From assembly GCF_003987565.1 (NCBI RefSeq), contig NZ_NGJY01000001.1, forward strand, positions 806,001 to 870,000: a DNA stretch of 64,000 nt, written 5' to 3'. Of the stretch, positions 43,842 to 52,632 are shown one piece after another; position 1 is the stretch's first letter; each line of letters opens with the position of its first letter. The translations under genes and the position numbers were made by a program. Origin of the DNA: Vagococcus fessus. Lineage in GTDB: Bacteria > Bacillota > Bacilli > Lactobacillales > Vagococcaceae. The notes under the pieces are model-generated. The model was given only the letters and a program-made list of their open reading frames with translations, ran no database searches and was not told the DNA's origin.

Positions 43842-45275
43842 TTAAATTATTTGTTTCTTTTCCTTACGTGCTAAAGCCGGCATAATCATACCTAATGCAA
43901 TTAATACAATGGGAGTTAATATATTCATAGCAAGTTGGAAGATATATTGACCATGATCTGCTGAATAGGCGATCTTAGGAAGCATCCCTAAAATACAAGC
44001 AAATGCTGTGAAAACAAAGCACCATAATCCAATAATATAACCCACGATTGGATTTTTAACGAATTTATAATCAGAAGTAAATTTTTTATGTTGCTTATTG
44101 ATCCACATATACGCTAAAAATACCCATAGATAACGCATTGGCATAACAATTGCATTTAAACTAGTCATCCATTTTATAAGTTCTGTCATATTACCAATTC
44201 CTAGAGATGGAATAATAATTAAAATAGATACCAATATCCCAGTAAAAAGATAACCATTCACAGGTGTTCCTTGTTTATTTACTTTAGATAATTTCTTAGG
44301 AATAAAATCATCATCTGCATCAGAAAGTAATATTTTCAGTGGCGCGTCTATTGAAAACGCCAAAGCCGATACTTGTGCCATTGAATTAGCTACAGAGTAC
44401 AGTATCACGAAAAAGCGACCTACTCCATAATACTCACCCAATTTTGCAAAGGCTTGATATGACCCATTAACCATCAAATCATCAGGAATATTATTAGCAT
44501 CGAACAACATTCCCATGGCAACAGACCCCAATAAAGCACAGACTGCAACCATTATCGCTAAAATAATCATCCCTTTGGGAAATTCACGAGAAGCATTTTT
44601 TGTACTATTAACATATGGTGATATCTTTTCACAACCACCTACTGCGAACACTAACATTGAAATTGTCGTCAAATACGACACATTTATTTTTGGAATATAT
44701 GTAGAAATATGCGTCATATTAGCAGTTTCACTAACCGTCCCTCTTAATGCAGGTGCAGATACTGCTAATATAATAAATAATATCGACATAATAAACATTG
44801 CAGTTCCAGCCATATTACCAATCATCTTAAGAGTAGTTAGTCCTTTAGATGAAATCCATAAAAACAGTAAAAAGATAACCAAACAAATAGCAGATATAAT
44901 TTTGGAATCTACAGTATTAACAAAATCTCCATTTCCTTGAATCAACCAACTCAGTGCCAATAAAATTCCTTGAGGCTTTTGGGCGAGATAAGGAATGTGG
45001 ACAACCCAATAAGTCCAAGCAGCATAATAAGCTAACCGTTTGGTTGAGGTCGCATGTATCCACGACGATACCCCTCCAGAAGCTTCCTTAAATGTAGAAC
45101 CTAACTGTCCAACGCTTAGTGTATACGGAACAAAATAAAATATCATAATCAAAATCCAAGACGTCACAACTGTCAGACCTTGTAATGCATAGTTATTTAC
45201 AACATTACCTAAGCCCCATACCGAAACAAATGCCATAAGTGCGATATTATACCAACGTAATTGCTTTTCGTTCAT
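43842..45275 (-). CDS. APC-superfamily amino-acid permease (YjeM-like), copy 2
   Basis: A 477-residue, roughly 12-helix permease, a close paralogue of 37181-38611. The N-terminus MNEKQLRWYNIALMAFV is identical in both, as are FAVGGCEKISPYVN and ALAFSIDAPLKILLSDAD. The start is the second of two adjacent ATGs (45275), matching the paralogue; AAGGAG lies 8 bases before. It lies upstream of gntR. A cre-like site is 58-73 bases before the start, absent from copy 1, so the copies are probably expressed under different carbon conditions. Confidence 0.85.
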   Translation of the reverse strand: MNEKQLRWYNIALMAFVSVWGLGNVVNNYALQGLTVVTSWILIMIFYFVPYTLSVGQLGSTFKEASGGVSSWIHATSTKRLAYYAAWTYWVVHIPYLAQKPQGILLALSWLIQGNGDFVNTVDSKIISAICLVIFLLFLWISSKGLTTLKMIGNMAGTAMFIMSILFIILAVSAPALRGTVSETANMTHISTYIPKINVSYLTTISMLVFAVGGCEKISPYVNSTKNASREFPKGMIILAIMVAVCALLGSVAMGMLFDANNIPDDLMVNGSYQAFAKLGEYYGVGRFFVILYSVANSMAQVSALAFSIDAPLKILLSDADDDFIPKKLSKVNKQGTPVNGYLFTGILVSILIIIPSLGIGNMTELIKWMTSLNAIVMPMRYLWVFLAYMWINKQHKKFTSDYKFVKNPIVGYIIGLWCFVFTAFACILGMLPKIAYSADHGQYIFQLAMNILTPIVLIALGMIMPALARKEKKQII

Positions 45276-45332
45276 CATTAATCTCCTTAAATTCATTTTA
45301 TACTACACTTTTATTGTAAAGGTTGACCGACA

Positions 45333-45348
45333 TAGAAAACGTTTACAA
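45333..45348. promoter_or_regulatory. cre-like CcpA site upstream of permease copy 2
   Basis: TAGAAAACGTTTACAA fits the cre consensus WTGNAARCGNWWWCAW at all but one position (second base). It lies close to the likely promoter of the minus-strand permease, consistent with carbon catabolite repression. Confidence 0.6.
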
Positions 45349-45401
45349 TGTTGTTTTTTAGCATTTTTTCAGAATGAAAATTTGTGAAAAAGATTAATAA
45401 C

Positions 45402-45443
45402 AAAAAAAGCAGATGAACCATTAAAAGTTCATCTGCTTTTTTT
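45402..45443 (-). terminator. rsmI operon terminator
   Basis: AAAAAAAGCAGATGAAC and its perfect complement flank an 8-base loop. This is the end of the long dnaX-rsmI block. Confidence 0.92.
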
Positions 45444-45466
45444 CAAAATACATTTATTAAATAACA

Positions 45467-46354
45467 CTAGTTATTATCTTTATGATAGGCTGCATACACA
45501 TCTTGTTTCTTTAGATTTCTTAGTTTAGAAACTTTTTTTATTGCCTCTTTCGAAGAGATGTCTTCTTCGGATATCAAATTCTCGACATGTTCAACTACTG
45601 TTAACGTTTCCCATTCTAACTCATCAGGATTATGAGCCTCTTCAGTCGTTCCCTCTACTAGTATACAACATTCGCCTTTAATATCATTTTCCTTTAAGTA
45701 CTCAGCCAGTTCATCGGCTGTTCCTCTTAAATATTCTTCATGAAGTTTTGTAAGCTCTCGACACAATACAACCGATCTATCCTTACCAAAGACTGTTGCA
45801 ATATTAGCAAATGTGGCTTTAACTCGGTAAGGTGATTCATAAAAAATTAATGTTTCTTTTTTATAAGCTAACTTCTCCAACGCTGCAATTTGCTCATTTT
45901 TTTTACGTGGTAAAAACCCATAAAAAGTAAAACGATCAGCTGGAAGTCCTGAAGCTACCAATGCGGTCACACCTGCCGTAGCACCAGGTAAAGCTATAAC
46001 TGGAATGCCTTGTTCCGCACAAGCAACTACAAGTTCGTGACCTGGGTCGCTTATTGATGGCATACCTGCATCACTAACTTGAGCTATAACTTCTCCTGCT
46101 TCCATTCTTCTGATTAATTCAGGAATTCTCTCACGGTAATTGTGGTCATGAAAACTAATTTGCGGGGTTGTTATTTCAAAATGATTTAGTAGCTTTTGAG
46201 TATTTCTTGTATCTTCACTAGCAATAACATCAGCTTCTGATAATTGTGCAACAGCACGAAATGTCATATCTTGTAAATTACCAATCGGCGTTGGGACTAA
46301 ATATAGTTTGCCTACTGGACCTAATTTATCAAAACTTTTTTGTTTACTCAGCAT
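45467..46354 (-). CDS. rsmI: 16S rRNA (cytidine1402-2'-O)-methyltransferase
   Basis: A 295-residue SAM-dependent tetrapyrrole-methylase-fold enzyme that 2'-O-methylates C1402 in 16S rRNA. GKLYLVPTPIGNLQDMTFRA, ASEDTRNTQKLLNHF, SDAGMPSISDPGHELV (in part) and PGATAGVTALVASGLP are family motifs. The start is ATG 46354, behind GGAGAATATA; the ATG at 46366 lacks spacing. It ends the conserved yabA-rsmI run, with a terminator hairpin before it after yabA. Confidence 0.94.
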   Translation of the reverse strand: MLSKQKSFDKLGPVGKLYLVPTPIGNLQDMTFRAVAQLSEADVIASEDTRNTQKLLNHFEITTPQISFHDHNYRERIPELIRRMEAGEVIAQVSDAGMPSISDPGHELVVACAEQGIPVIALPGATAGVTALVASGLPADRFTFYGFLPRKKNEQIAALEKLAYKKETLIFYESPYRVKATFANIATVFGKDRSVVLCRELTKLHEEYLRGTADELAEYLKENDIKGECCILVEGTTEEAHNPDELEWETLTVVEHVENLISEEDISSKEAIKKVSKLRNLKKQDVYAAYHKDNN

Positions 46355-46391
46355 TATATTCTCCATCTTCTATGCATTTTTTATCTATAAG

Positions 46392-46423
46392 AAAAAAACT
46401 GGCAGGCTAAGCCAACCAGTTTT
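46392..46423 (-). terminator. Hairpin between yabA and rsmI
   Basis: AAAACTGG and CCAGTTTT flank an inner GGC/GCC stem, with a seven-T run on the minus strand. It overlaps the yabA stop. It could attenuate read-through into rsmI. Confidence 0.75.
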
Positions 46424-46763
46424 AACGACGCTCACCATAAATGACATCTAAACAAAAGGCACATTCTTCATCATTTTCTCGGCGTGTTCCGTAACAAATA
46501 TTACAAACATGAAAGCCTTCTTCATATATTTTTTCAAGATTTAAGCGAGATTTTGATAAGCCTTGTTTCTCTTCATCTTGTTCAGCGGTAGCTGCTTCTA
46601 ATTCCATCAAACGCTCTCGTAAATGACGGTTTTCAATTTCTAAATTAACGTTCTGTTCTGCTAATGTATTAACGGCTTGCTGCATATCACTTAAACGTTT
46701 TATAATGCTCGTTAAGTCCGTTTCAATATTGCCGAACTCATCGCACAATGTTTTTTTATCCAT
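46422..46763 (-). CDS. yabA: DNA replication initiation control protein YabA
   Basis: A 113-residue protein that binds DnaA and DnaN and limits re-initiation. The N-terminal helix forms a coiled coil (LSDMQQAVNTLAEQNVNLEI, about 25-44). The C-terminal zinc module has HVCNICYG and CAFC. The start is ATG 46763 after AAGGAAGAGTCTG, which puts the first codons inside the end of ricT (overlap of 8 bases). The longer frame to 46796 has no ribosome site. Confidence 0.93.
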   Translation of the reverse strand: MDKKTLCDEFGNIETDLTSIIKRLSDMQQAVNTLAEQNVNLEIENRHLRERLMELEAATAEQDEEKQGLSKSRLNLEKIYEEGFHVCNICYGTRRENDEECAFCLDVIYGERR

Positions 46764-47613
46764 CAGACTCTTCCTTTTTATCAGTGTCACGTTCACTCAT
46801 TTTTTTCTTTTTATACGCTTTAATTTCATCATAATCATAGTCTAATGTCATATCTTTACCAAAAAGTCTCACTTTAACGACACGATCTAATAAATTTAAG
46901 CCGACTACTTTTCCCAAACCTTCTGGCGTATCTAACTCTTTACCATAATCCGGTAGTTCACGCTTTGCCTCTTCATATGTATCATTTTCATATTTCAAAC
47001 AACACATTAATCGACCACATAAGCCTGAAATCTTAGTTTGGTTTAAAGATAAGTTTTGATCTTTTGCCATTTTTATTGACACTGGAATGAAATCTCCCAA
47101 GAAAGTCGAACAACACAACTGTCTGCCACATGGTCCTATCCCACCTAGCAACTTAGCTTCATCTCTAATACCGATTTGTCGTAACTCTATTCTAGTTTTG
47201 AATATAGCTGCCAAATCTTTTACTAGATTTCTGAAATCAATACGACCATCCGCTGTAAATTGAAAAATCATTTTTGATCGATCAAAAGCATACTCAACGT
47301 GAATAAGCTTCATCTCTAACTCATGTTCTGATATTTTCTTTTTAGCAACTGAAAAAGCCGCTTTGGCATCTAATTGATTTTTCTCTTCTTTCGCAATATC
47401 TTCTGGTGTTCCAATTCTAATAATTGGTTTTAACTCATCAGGGACATCTGATTCTTCAACCATTTTTGTTGGTATAGCAACCATACCTAATTGTTTACTT
47501 TGCTGCGTCTCAACGAGTACTTTTTGATTATATGTATAGACCTCATTTTTACGAGGTGTAAAATAATATATATGACCTGACGTTCTAAAGCGAACACCTA
47601 CAACTTCTACCAT
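46756..47613 (-). CDS. ricT: PSP1-domain regulatory protein RicT (YaaT)
   Basis: A 285-residue cytoplasmic protein. The PSP1 domain includes LGGIGPCGRQLCCSTFL near residue 155 and SGLCGRLMCCLKYE near residue 195, the cysteine motifs that bind Fe-S in the RicAFT complex, a partner of RNase Y in mRNA maturation. The start is ATG 47613 after AAGGGGGATTTG. It is the conserved neighbour of holB and yabA. Confidence 0.93.
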   Translation of the reverse strand: MVEVVGVRFRTSGHIYYFTPRKNEVYTYNQKVLVETQQSKQLGMVAIPTKMVEESDVPDELKPIIRIGTPEDIAKEEKNQLDAKAAFSVAKKKISEHELEMKLIHVEYAFDRSKMIFQFTADGRIDFRNLVKDLAAIFKTRIELRQIGIRDEAKLLGGIGPCGRQLCCSTFLGDFIPVSIKMAKDQNLSLNQTKISGLCGRLMCCLKYENDTYEEAKRELPDYGKELDTPEGLGKVVGLNLLDRVVKVRLFGKDMTLDYDYDEIKAYKKKKMSERDTDKKEESDG

Positions 47614-47627
47614 CAAATCCCCCTTAT

Positions 47628-48572
47628 CTATCCATCTATTAATTTAATGGCCAATTGTTCACAAACGTTTTGAAACGAGACATTTGCTTCAATTTTTTGA
47701 CGGCTTGCCAAGATTAATTCTAACCCTGCAAGTAATTTTCTTTGTGACCAGCGACTATTTCTAGCTGTAGGTTGTGCACCCGTAATTTTTCGGTTTAATT
47801 CTTCTCTGAAAAAGATAATAAGCATTTCAAATACTAACGCTTGTTGGTCTTTTTCTTTAAAGACTTTCACGACATGCTGTTGCACATAGACCATAGCAAA
47901 TAAATTATCTGCTAAGATATAGTCTACCCATTTTGAAACAGTTACTTTAGCTTCATTAAACCATTCATTTTGATAAAATTCAATAGCTTTAGATTGACTA
48001 TTCGTTAATCGTGCTAAAAACTCTGCCTCTTGAGCAGGGATACCGTCTGATTTTAAAGTTTCAGTTAAGGTCTCTTTAGATAAAGGCATCAAATGGAAAA
48101 TTTGACATCTTGATTGAATAGTTGGAAGAATTCGAGCTTTAGATGTGGTGATAAACATAATCACAATTTGACCATCTGGTTCCTCAATGAATTTCAAAAG
48201 ACTATTGGCCGCACTTACTGTCATCTTTTCAGCTTCAGTAATCACAACTATTTTCTTTTGTCCTTCCATACCACTTTTTGTAAAGGTCGCTTTTATCTCT
48301 CTAATTTGATCTACTTTTATCGTTTGACCATCAGGAATTATCGTCATCACGTCTGGATGTTCACCAGATAGGATACGCGTACAATTAATACATTCTCCGC
48401 AAGGTTTATTCCCCTCAGATATACAGAAAATCCCCTGGCTAAACCATTCTACTAACTCTCTTTTGCCTGTTCCTTCTAAACCCTCAAACAAATAAGCATG
48501 CGTTAAATGATTTGTTTCAATACTCTTTTGTAGCTGTTCACAAACGAGTGGTTGCTTTTTTTGTATTAACAT
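47628..48572 (-). CDS. holB: DNA polymerase III subunit delta'
   Basis: A 314-residue clamp-loader subunit. HAYLFEGLEGTGKRELVEWF (about residues 25-44) is a Walker-A-like loop. The zinc-type CISEGNKPCGECINC, EAEKMTVSAANSLLKFIEEP (in part) and the SRC motif TIQSRCQIF are present. There is no strong ribosome site; its ATG follows the darA stop by one base, so it depends on translational coupling. Confidence 0.92.
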   Translation of the reverse strand: MLIQKKQPLVCEQLQKSIETNHLTHAYLFEGLEGTGKRELVEWFSQGIFCISEGNKPCGECINCTRILSGEHPDVMTIIPDGQTIKVDQIREIKATFTKSGMEGQKKIVVITEAEKMTVSAANSLLKFIEEPDGQIVIMFITTSKARILPTIQSRCQIFHLMPLSKETLTETLKSDGIPAQEAEFLARLTNSQSKAIEFYQNEWFNEAKVTVSKWVDYILADNLFAMVYVQQHVVKVFKEKDQQALVFEMLIIFFREELNRKITGAQPTARNSRWSQRKLLAGLELILASRQKIEANVSFQNVCEQLAIKLIDG

Positions 48573-48573
48573 A

Positions 48574-48903
48574 TTAGAACTGGTGGAAACTTTCTACCGG
48601 AAGAACAAATACTGTCGCCCCTCCAACTTGAACTGGAACTGGAACAGAGAAATAATTATCAACTGTTGGGTCTAAACTAATAGGTGAGGTCATATACTGT
48701 TCTCTTGCTTGGCAGACAGTCTCGATAAGTGTCAATGCTTCAGAAACACGATCAGATTCAATTCCGACGATAAATGTTGTATTACCTTCTTTTAGAAAAC
48801 CGCCCGTTGTTGACAGTTTTGTTGCACGAATATTATTCTCAATAAACTCTTCTGATAAACGGTTACTGTCTTTATCTTGTACGATTGCTAAAATTAATTT
48901 CAT
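48574..48903 (-). CDS. darA: Cyclic-di-AMP receptor DarA (PstA/YaaQ)
   Basis: A 109-residue PII-like trimeric protein that binds cyclic-di-AMP. MKLILAIVQDKDSNRL, ATKLSTTGGFLKEGNTTFIV (residues 28-47) and the C-terminal VGGATVFVLPVESFHQF are diagnostic. It sits between tmk and holB as in most Firmicutes. It implies c-di-AMP signalling in this organism. Confidence 0.95.
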   Translation of the reverse strand: MKLILAIVQDKDSNRLSEEFIENNIRATKLSTTGGFLKEGNTTFIVGIESDRVSEALTLIETVCQAREQYMTSPISLDPTVDNYFSVPVPVQVGGATVFVLPVESFHQF

Positions 48904-48935
48904 AATGTCTCCACCTTTCTATTGGTCCTACCTGT

Positions 48936-49583
48936 TTAATTTATAAATTCAGGAAATCGTTCCTTTAGTCTATTAAAGCAAGTATTGGCAACTTCTTCAA
49001 TAGATACGCTACCATCAATGGTTAAAATTCGATCTGGATTAGCTTTAACTAGCTCTAAATAGCCTGTCCTTACCTTTTTATGGAAATCTAAAGCTTCATT
49101 ATCAAGACGATCTACTTCTGTTGTTTTTCGCCCTTTAGCAATGCGCTCTAATCCTAATTCTGATTCCACATCAATATATAGGGTTACATCAGGTCTTAGA
49201 CCATCACAGGCAAACTCATTGATACTTGCGATTTCAGCCATTCCAATCTCACGACCTGCCCCTTGATAAGCAAGAGAACTGTCTACAAAACGGTCACACA
49301 AGACAATTGCTTTTCTATCAAGCGCTGGGATGACTTTTTCAACTAAATGTTGACGGCGTGCAGCGGCATATAATAGTGCTTCTGTGCGTTCATCCATTTC
49401 TGTATGTTTCGGGTCTAGTATAATTGTTCTTATCTTTTCAGCTATTGGGATACCACCTGGTTCGCGTGTTAAAACTAACTCATGTTGAGTCGCTTTTTCA
49501 ATCATTGGTGCTAACGCCTGAATTAAGCTTGTTTTACCCGCTCCATCAGGTCCCTCTACTGTAATAAAAATACCTCTATCCAT
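48936..49583 (-). CDS. tmk: Thymidylate kinase
   Basis: A 215-residue kinase converting dTMP to dTDP. P-loop VEGPDGAGKTS at residues 8-18, LTREPGGIPIAEKIR, LCDRFVDSSLAYQGAGR and the LID region RIAKGRKTTEVDRL are all present. AGGAGTGGAAAACG precedes the ATG. Confidence 0.96.
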   Translation of the reverse strand: MDRGIFITVEGPDGAGKTSLIQALAPMIEKATQHELVLTREPGGIPIAEKIRTIILDPKHTEMDERTEALLYAAARRQHLVEKVIPALDRKAIVLCDRFVDSSLAYQGAGREIGMAEIASINEFACDGLRPDVTLYIDVESELGLERIAKGRKTTEVDRLDNEALDFHKKVRTGYLELVKANPDRILTIDGSVSIEEVANTCFNRLKERFPEFIN

Positions 49584-49615
49584 CGTTTTCCACTCCTAAT
49601 TTATTGCGATGACTC

Positions 49616-50212
49616 TTAAATTTCACGTCTGCCTTCTACTGCTTTAAGTAACGTTACTTCATCAGCATATTCTATATCACTACCTACTGATAAACCGTGA
49701 GCAAGACGTGTCACCTTAATGCCTGCTGGTTTAATCAAGCGAGACAAGTACATCGCAGTTGCTTCACCTTCTGTTGTTGCATTTGTCGCGATAATGACTT
49801 CTTTGATCTCATCATCATGAAGTCGTTTGATTAAAGTCGCAATATTGATATCATCCGGTCCTGTCCCATCCATTGGCGATAAGACACCATGAAGAACGTG
49901 GTATTGTCCTTTATACTCTCGCATTTTTTCTAAAGACATCACATCTTTAGTCTCTTCTACAACTAATACAACACTCTTATCACGTGTTTTATCTTGGCAT
50001 ATCTCACAAAGTGCTTCTTCTGTGATATTTCCACACGTTTCACAGTAATGCAGGTCACGTTTTACACTGATTAATGATTTAGCAAAATCATTAACATCTT
50101 CTTCACGCATATCTAATGTAAAGAATGCTAAACGTGTCGCTGTTTTGGCTCCAATACCTGGTAATCTCATGTAACTATCTATTAACTTCGCAATTGGTGT
50201 TGGATAATGCAT
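49616..50212 (-). CDS. recR: Recombination mediator RecR
   Basis: A 198-residue recombinational-repair protein that works with RecF and RecO. The HhH region [18 protein letters not shown], the zinc finger [18 protein letters not shown], and the Toprim domain ([25 protein letters not shown]) are all intact. GAAGGG precedes the ATG. A hairpin lies between ybaB and this gene. Confidence 0.96.
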   Translation of the reverse strand: MHYPTPIAKLIDSYMRLPGIGAKTATRLAFFTLDMREEDVNDFAKSLISVKRDLHYCETCGNITEEALCEICQDKTRDKSVVLVVEETKDVMSLEKMREYKGQYHVLHGVLSPMDGTGPDDINIATLIKRLHDDEIKEVIIATNATTEGEATAMYLSRLIKPAGIKVTRLAHGLSVGSDIEYADEVTLLKAVEGRREI

Positions 50213-50247
50213 CGTAACCCTTCTTTCTTAACTTGACTTTAATTCAT

Positions 50248-50276
50248 AAAAAAACAGGAAGAACTCTTCCTGTTTC
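50248..50276 (-). terminator. Hairpin between ybaB and recR
   Basis: AAACAGGAAGA and TCTTCCTGTTT form an 11-bp stem with a very short loop and a T run on the minus strand. It may limit transcription from dnaX-ybaB into recR-tmk and beyond. Confidence 0.78.
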
Positions 50277-50284
50277 GACGGTTA

Positions 50285-50599
50285 CTAGAATCCCGGCATA
50301 CCTTTTGTGTATTTACCCATTGTGCGTTCCGTTTCTTTTTCGATTTTACCTAATGCATCGTTAACAGCAGTAAGTACTAAATCTTGTAACATCTCTGGAT
50401 CTTCTGGGTCGATAATTTCAGGTTTGACTGTTAAATCAACCATTTTACGGTCACCTGTGAAGGTTACTTCTACTAAATCATTTGTTGCAACACCTGTAAA
50501 TTCAGTTGCATTTAAAGCTTCTTGTGCAGCCACCATTTCTTTTTGCATTTTTTGCATTTGTTTCATCATACCTTGCATATTTCCCATACCACGCATCAT
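50285..50599 (-). CDS. ybaB: YbaB/EbfC-family nucleoid-associated protein
   Basis: A 104-residue DNA-binding dimer. A Met-rich N-terminus ([20 protein letters not shown]) leads to a helix, then [20 protein letters not shown] and [18 protein letters not shown]. The order dnaX-ybaB-recR is widely conserved. AGGAG lies 10 bases before the first ATG. Confidence 0.94.
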   Translation of the reverse strand: MMRGMGNMQGMMKQMQKMQKEMVAAQEALNATEFTGVATNDLVEVTFTGDRKMVDLTVKPEIIDPEDPEMLQDLVLTAVNDALGKIEKETERTMGKYTKGMPGF

Positions 50600-50641
50600 A
50601 ATTCAATCACTCCTATATTTTAATTGTTTTTATTAGTTAGT

Positions 50642-52411
50642 TTAATCATTTATAACTTCTACAACATCTTCACCAAATAATTCTAAAGCTGTATCAACGG
50701 CCGTTGTTTCTGTTTGGGCTTGCTCCTCTTCACCAGCGATTTGAACATAAGCCCCTTCGTCAGGTGCCTCTTGTTCATCAGTTGGTGCTGATGGACGTTG
50801 GTTAATAAAGTCATTTCGTAAGCCTGCCCATTTATCAGATGGAATACATACGATAGACGGTTCAAATTGTAGTAAACGCTGTAAGCCTTGCTTCGTATTA
50901 GCGTGAAGGTCAGTATCTTCACTCGCTCGTTGACACACAATCTCGTAATCAAAGGCTAAGACTAATCCTTTAGGACTTGCTGCTACTGGTTGACTCGCTT
51001 TTAACATCGCACGCTGCGTTACAGTTAGCAGTTGTAATAACTCATCCCAAGCCTCTTGAACTTGAACCAATTGAGGACGTGTTGCCTCGTTTAATACTTG
51101 ATACACACGTTCTGTTGGTAAGCGGTACGACGACTTAGATGGTGCTTTTTTAGGCGTCTCTTTTTTATTTGATTGAGTACCTTGACTGCCTACTTCTTTA
51201 AATCTTGCTTCTAACTGACTCATCCGTTCGAGTAAGCCTTGTACGACATCATCACTTACCGCTGATGCTGATGGTGAATTACTTTGTTCACCCATCATAA
51301 CTTCTGTATGAACCGGAGCGCTCGGACGATTTCCTACATTTGAAAGCTTAACTATCGCCACTTCCAAATAAATATCTGGATGATTTGTAAATCTTACTTC
51401 TTTTTGAGTCTCGCTTAAAATGCTAATGTACTCGTAAATTAAAGGAGCTGGCATTTGGTCGCTCAACTCTTTAAATAAATCCGTCATCATTCCATTTTGA
51501 CTCATCAATAAATTAGGGGCTTGCTGATACATCAACAAGTCACGACAATACAGTAGTAAATCTTCTAACATTCTACTACTTTCTTTGCCTTCTGAAAGCA
51601 GGGCTTGTAATAACGTTAAACCTTGTTCTGTTTCATGTTTAAAACAACTTGAAACTAACTGATCTAAACGTTCAGCAGTTAAACTACCTGTTACTTTAAG
51701 TGCTGTATCGGTTGTTAAGTTTCCTTCACTGAAAGATAAAGCTTGGTCTAAAATACTTAAAGCATCACGCATACCACCCTCAGCTGCACGGGCAATCACG
51801 AATAAACTTTGCTCTTCGTACTCAACTGACATCTCTGTTAAGATATGCCCTAAATGAGCGACGATATCACTTGTGTCAATTCGTTTAAAATCAAAACGTT
51901 GTGTTCTTGAAATAATTGTTAATGGAATTTTATGAGGTTCAGTTGTTGCCAAAATAAAAATAACATTACTCGGTGGCTCTTCTAATGTTTTTAACAGGGC
52001 ATTAAATGCTCCTGTTGATAACATATGGACCTCATCTATGATATACACTTTATACGTTGCTTGTGTTGGCGCGTATTTTACTTTTTCACGGATATCTCTA
52101 ATTTCTTCGACACCATTGTTACTTGCCGCATCAATCTCAATAACATCATTAAGACGGCCTTCGGTTATCCCTTTACAAATATCACAGTCATTACACGGTT
52201 CCCCATCTTGGTTATTCGGACAGTTAATCGCTTTTGCAAAAATTTTAGCTGCACTGGTTTTCCCTGTCCCCCTAGGACCTGTAAATAAATACGCATGAGA
52301 GGTTTTATTTTGAATAATCGCATTCTTTAAAGTTTGAGTCACCATTTTCTGGCCGACAATAGTATCAAAACGCTGTGAGCGCCAGACTCTATACAAAGCT
52401 TGATAAGACAT
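50642..52411 (-). CDS. dnaX: DNA polymerase III subunit gamma/tau
   Basis: A 589-residue clamp-loader ATPase. Walker A is FTGPRGTGKTSAAKI near residue 43. The zinc site is CPNNQDGEPCNDCDIC, Walker B VYIIDEVHMLS and the sensor SRTQRFDF. The C-terminal tau-type tail is variable and Glu/Thr-rich. The start is ATG 52411 after GGGAGCAAA; the ATG at 52438 is rejected. It is the first gene of the replication/repair block. I see no strong programmed-frameshift signal. Confidence 0.95.
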   Translation of the reverse strand: MSYQALYRVWRSQRFDTIVGQKMVTQTLKNAIIQNKTSHAYLFTGPRGTGKTSAAKIFAKAINCPNNQDGEPCNDCDICKGITEGRLNDVIEIDAASNNGVEEIRDIREKVKYAPTQATYKVYIIDEVHMLSTGAFNALLKTLEEPPSNVIFILATTEPHKIPLTIISRTQRFDFKRIDTSDIVAHLGHILTEMSVEYEEQSLFVIARAAEGGMRDALSILDQALSFSEGNLTTDTALKVTGSLTAERLDQLVSSCFKHETEQGLTLLQALLSEGKESSRMLEDLLLYCRDLLMYQQAPNLLMSQNGMMTDLFKELSDQMPAPLIYEYISILSETQKEVRFTNHPDIYLEVAIVKLSNVGNRPSAPVHTEVMMGEQSNSPSASAVSDDVVQGLLERMSQLEARFKEVGSQGTQSNKKETPKKAPSKSSYRLPTERVYQVLNEATRPQLVQVQEAWDELLQLLTVTQRAMLKASQPVAASPKGLVLAFDYEIVCQRASEDTDLHANTKQGLQRLLQFEPSIVCIPSDKWAGLRNDFINQRPSAPTDEQEAPDEGAYVQIAGEEEQAQTETTAVDTALELFGEDVVEVIND

Positions 52412-52632
52412 TTTGCTCCCTCTCTTTCTTGAAATCACTAGTCATTATTATACGTTATTCACTACTAAAATGCCACCTATCTCTCCTATTTTAAACCCTA
52501 AATTTCAAAAGAACATAGCATATAAAACCACCTTAAAATAGACACTTATTTTTCAATCGTCTATCTATTATTAAGGTTAATGGATATGATATAATAGCAG
52601 TAAAATTTATTATAAAAAGGAGCGTTTACAAT

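Noticed and set aside
44515-44940. Long plus-strand open frame inside permease copy 2
   Set aside because: It mirrors the hydrophobic coding of the permease on the other strand, with no independent start signals.
50642-52411. A programmed frameshift in dnaX
   Set aside because: I found no slippery run followed by a clear stem at a position that would give a gamma-length product.
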